Shown in pieces: positions 4,797 through 6,532 of a DNA stretch of 6,532 nt. The stretch's first letter is position 1; each line of letters begins with the position of its first letter. Origin of the DNA: Candidatus Falkowiibacteriota bacterium (GTDB lineage: Bacteria > Patescibacteria > ABY1 > BM507 > UBA12075); NCBI GenBank assembly GCA_030636285.1, contig DAOVXE010000044.1, positions 1 through 6,532 on the forward strand. Direction: 5' to 3'. The notes under the pieces are model-generated. The model saw only the letters and a program-made list of their open reading frames with translations, did no database searches and was not told the origin of the DNA. Both the position numbers and the translations under genes were made by a program.

Positions 4797-5803
4797 TTAT
4801 TCCAAGGCAAAAAACCGATTCTTTTTTTGACCGCAGCATTGAGCTTATCTCGACACTCCATCGCCATATCTCTAGATGCATCAGCAAAACACCTTGGATC
4901 AAAATCTCCTAATAAACCGAGCTTTTTTCGCACAGCAGGATGCCAAGCGAAGCTAACCGCACGAGAATTATTCGGTAAAATTCCAAATCCATCATCGTTA
5001 ATACCCACCACCGCATCATCTGGACCAGCACCCTGAAATCCAAATCCAGGTTTTAATTTAAAGCACTGAGGAACAAGCATTTTCATGACTTCAGCATCGT
5101 CCGAGCCTTGTGTCGCGCCGAGCACAACACCAACTGAAGAATAACCGCTTTCACCCTTCAATGACTCGCCCATTTCATTAACAAATTTGGCTAAAACCTG
5201 CCAGGCAGGCAAACCAGATTCTTTGTCAATCATGTCTTGTAGAAAAGAATTAGGCTTGAAGGACGTCCTGGTTACGACAAAAAAGCCTTTGCCCTGTTGA
5301 CTTGCTACACGCAGAAATGAATCAAAATTTGGATTACAAATCCATGGGGTAACCGTGATAGCGCCGACATTGTATGGAGAAGGTATTTGAGTTAATTCTC
5401 CATCACCACCTATTACATCAACCGTTCCCATATGGCCATCGGCATAGGCGTCAGCCGTATCACCTCCGTCTTCGCGCTTTGCGTCTTCAGTCGTGATGGA
5501 AAGTAATCCCATTGAATCAAGAAAGGCCAACGTTTCTTCAAACGCTCTCACTCCGTGGTGTCCGTACTTTTCGTAGAACGCCATCTGCGGTTTATAGGCC
5601 AACGCAAATGGATAAGTGGCATTGATGACAGCCATATTAAAGACAACAAAGGCCTCTGCTACTGCGCGGTAACCTGGCCCGAACTTTTCAACAGCCCACT
5701 TTCTGATATGGGGAGGAATGTACCTGAGCTGAGGGTCAAGTCCGACACAAAGATATGACTGTTTTCTGATGATTTCTTCTATTAATCTGTCCGCAAAATT
5801 CAT
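4793..5803 (-). CDS. pyrF: Orotidine 5'-phosphate decarboxylase, type 2, long form
   Basis: This 336-residue protein matches the second PyrF subfamily, which decarboxylates OMP to UMP. Motifs in order: VGLDPQ (20-25), AYKPQMAFYEKYG (69-81) with Lys71, and the catalytic DAKREDGGDTADAY (107-120), whose Asp107, Lys109 and Asp112 fit the family's Asp-x-Lys-x-x-Asp charge network. Then come TPWI, VVTRTS (176-181), GVVLGATQ (225-232), KPGFGFQG (251-258) and NNSRAVSFAW (278-287) with the phosphate-binding arginine (Arg281). It is longer than I expect for this subfamily (about 270-310), with extra residues around 122-148 and a C-terminal tail from about 288. The isoleucine usually after the second catalytic aspartate is glycine. 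AAGGAG eight bases upstream supports the start. It lies 35 bases after pyrD. Confidence 0.92.
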   Translation of the reverse strand: MNFADRLIEEIIRKQSYLCVGLDPQLRYIPPHIRKWAVEKFGPGYRAVAEAFVVFNMAVINATYPFALAYKPQMAFYEKYGHHGVRAFEETLAFLDSMGLLSITTEDAKREDGGDTADAYADGHMGTVDVIGGDGELTQIPSPYNVGAITVTPWICNPNFDSFLRVASQQGKGFFVVTRTSFKPNSFLQDMIDKESGLPAWQVLAKFVNEMGESLKGESGYSSVGVVLGATQGSDDAEVMKMLVPQCFKLKPGFGFQGAGPDDAVVGINDDGFGILPNNSRAVSFAWHPAVRKKLGLLGDFDPRCFADASRDMAMECRDKLNAAVKKRIGFLPWNK

Positions 5804-5811
5804 AATAATTT

Positions 5812-5817
5812 CTCCTT
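5812..5817 (-). promoter_or_regulatory. Shine-Dalgarno site of pyrF
   Basis: On the minus strand AAGGAG lies eight bases before the pyrF ATG. It decides the start of this unusually long PyrF and shows that translation of the operon is initiated internally. Confidence 0.8.
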
Positions 5818-5838
5818 TTCAGTTAAACATTAAAAGTT

Positions 5839-6532
5839 TTAATCCGTTATAAGACTTCCTGATAATTCAGGGATGTCAGCAAAACCCTTTGCCAGCATGT
5901 ATTCTTCTGTGCCATCAACCATTTCCGTAAACACATTGCTGTTGTTAAACCCGGCAGTACCGATCTGGATCGCCGACGCTCCGCAAATCAAATATTGAAG
6001 CGCTGTGTCCGCGTTATAAATACCGCCAACCCCAATTGTTGGAATGCCGATGTTCGCAATATGAAGCTGATATACCATCCTAAGAGAAACCGGATGTATT
6101 GCCGGCCCTGACAGACCGCCAATAATATTTTTCAGTTTAGGCCTCCTGGATTGAATATCAATAGACATTCCCAATAAGGTATTAGCTGAAGATATTGCGT
6201 CAGCGCCGGCCTCTTCCGCTGATTTAGCGATCGGGATATGATTAGTTACGTTTGGCGATAATTTGACGATCAAAAATTTATTCGTAACTTTACGCACCGC
6301 GCTAACCGCCTCAAAAGTCAAGGCGCTGTCAACTCCGAAAGCCATACCTTTATCCACATTCGGGCAGGAAATATTCTGCTCTATAGCGGAAATAGGCGCA
6401 TTTTCCAATCCTTTAGCAATTTTTACATACTCATCAACTGTCTTGCCGTGGAAATTAACAATCACCGGTATGCCATATCTAAGTAAAGCCGGCAAATCAT
6501 CTTTTAGGAAAACATCAAGACCGACATTTTCC
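5839..6532 (-). CDS. pyrD: Dihydroorotate dehydrogenase, class 1B catalytic subunit (5' end cut)
   Basis: The frame stays open to the window edge, so only about the last 231 residues are seen. The full protein should be about 300 residues, with its start outside the window. It oxidises dihydroorotate to orotate using FMN. Counting from the Leu codon at 6495, NISCPN (41-46) carries the catalytic cysteine of class 1 enzymes (codon 6364-6366). VKLSPNVTN (77-85), NTLLGMSIDI (105-114), GGLSGPAI (126-133), LRMVYQ (138-143) and the flavin-phosphate-binding GVGGI (155-159) and QIGTAGF (177-183) follow. The NTLLGM..RRP..GGLSGPAI pattern points to the PyrDB type, which works with the iron-sulfur flavoprotein PyrK and NAD. 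PyrK is not visible and may lie upstream. This is the first gene seen of the pyrD-pyrF-pyrE operon. Confidence 0.95.
   Translation of the reverse strand, partial: ENVGLDVFLKDDLPALLRYGIPVIVNFHGKTVDEYVKIAKGLENAPISAIEQNISCPNVDKGMAFGVDSALTFEAVSAVRKVTNKFLIVKLSPNVTNHIPIAKSAEEAGADAISSANTLLGMSIDIQSRRPKLKNIIGGLSGPAIHPVSLRMVYQLHIANIGIPTIGVGGIYNADTALQYLICGASAIQIGTAGFNNSNVFTEMVDGTEEYMLAKGFADIPELSGSLITD

Noticed and set aside
6493..6495. TTG as the start of pyrD
   Set aside because: The frame continues open to the edge with family-like sequence (ENVGLDVFLKDD), so the gene is cut by the window rather than starting here.
1..6532. Alternative genetic code with TGA as glycine (seen in some CPR bacteria)
   Set aside because: No gene stops at TGA, which first drew attention. 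However, all conserved frames are intact in the standard code and motif glycines use GGN codons. With nine stops in an AT-rich genome the absence of TGA is unremarkable.

Overview
The window is AT-rich, compact and gene-dense. It looks like a piece of chromosome from an uncultivated, small-genome bacterium, most likely of the Candidate Phyla Radiation (Patescibacteria, Parcubacteria-like). This placement is inference. It rests on a surface-type protein with two copies of a ~50-residue module (GKILLQVE..GEAWWLNP..KRYFLGRPSD) that I associate with that group, a small DUF2391-like membrane protein, short unannotatable genes, and A/T-rich promoters very close to start codons. All stops are TAA or TAG and the frames read normally in the standard bacterial code.

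Layout. Positions 1-170 hold a promoter-like region for a plus-strand gene of unknown function (171-806) with an internal duplication and a cysteine-containing C-terminus. It converges on a minus-strand thioredoxin gene (942-1265), and the gap between them holds two terminator hairpins, one able to act in both directions. Positions 1266-1506 hold the thioredoxin upstream region and a perfect 34-bp inverted repeat with a 28-nt loop. A minus-strand cluster follows: a small acidic CxxC protein (2657-2941), a membrane-anchored two-module protein (2018-2623), and a four-helix membrane protein (1507-2028) whose start overlaps the stop of the gene before it. Positions 2942-3167 are dominated by a 137-bp nested palindromic element. 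radC (3168-3935) is next, then a 260-bp structured intergenic region with a terminator, an alternative pairing partner and two promoter candidates. The minus-strand pyrimidine operon pyrD-pyrF-pyrE occupies 4196 to the window end, with pyrD cut by the right edge.

Function. PyrD (dihydroorotate to orotate), PyrE (orotate to OMP) and PyrF (OMP to UMP) are the last three steps of de novo UMP synthesis. They lie in one operon with good Shine-Dalgarno sites before pyrF and pyrE. The two membrane proteins at 1507-2623 look like a coupled envelope unit of unknown job. Thioredoxin and RadC are stand-alone housekeeping-type genes. No gene-free stretch exceeds 300 bases. The least ordinary parts of the window are the three intergenic palindromic structures (1380-1475, 2970-3106, 4057-4157) and the envelope gene pair. 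I see no complete novel defence or mobile system.
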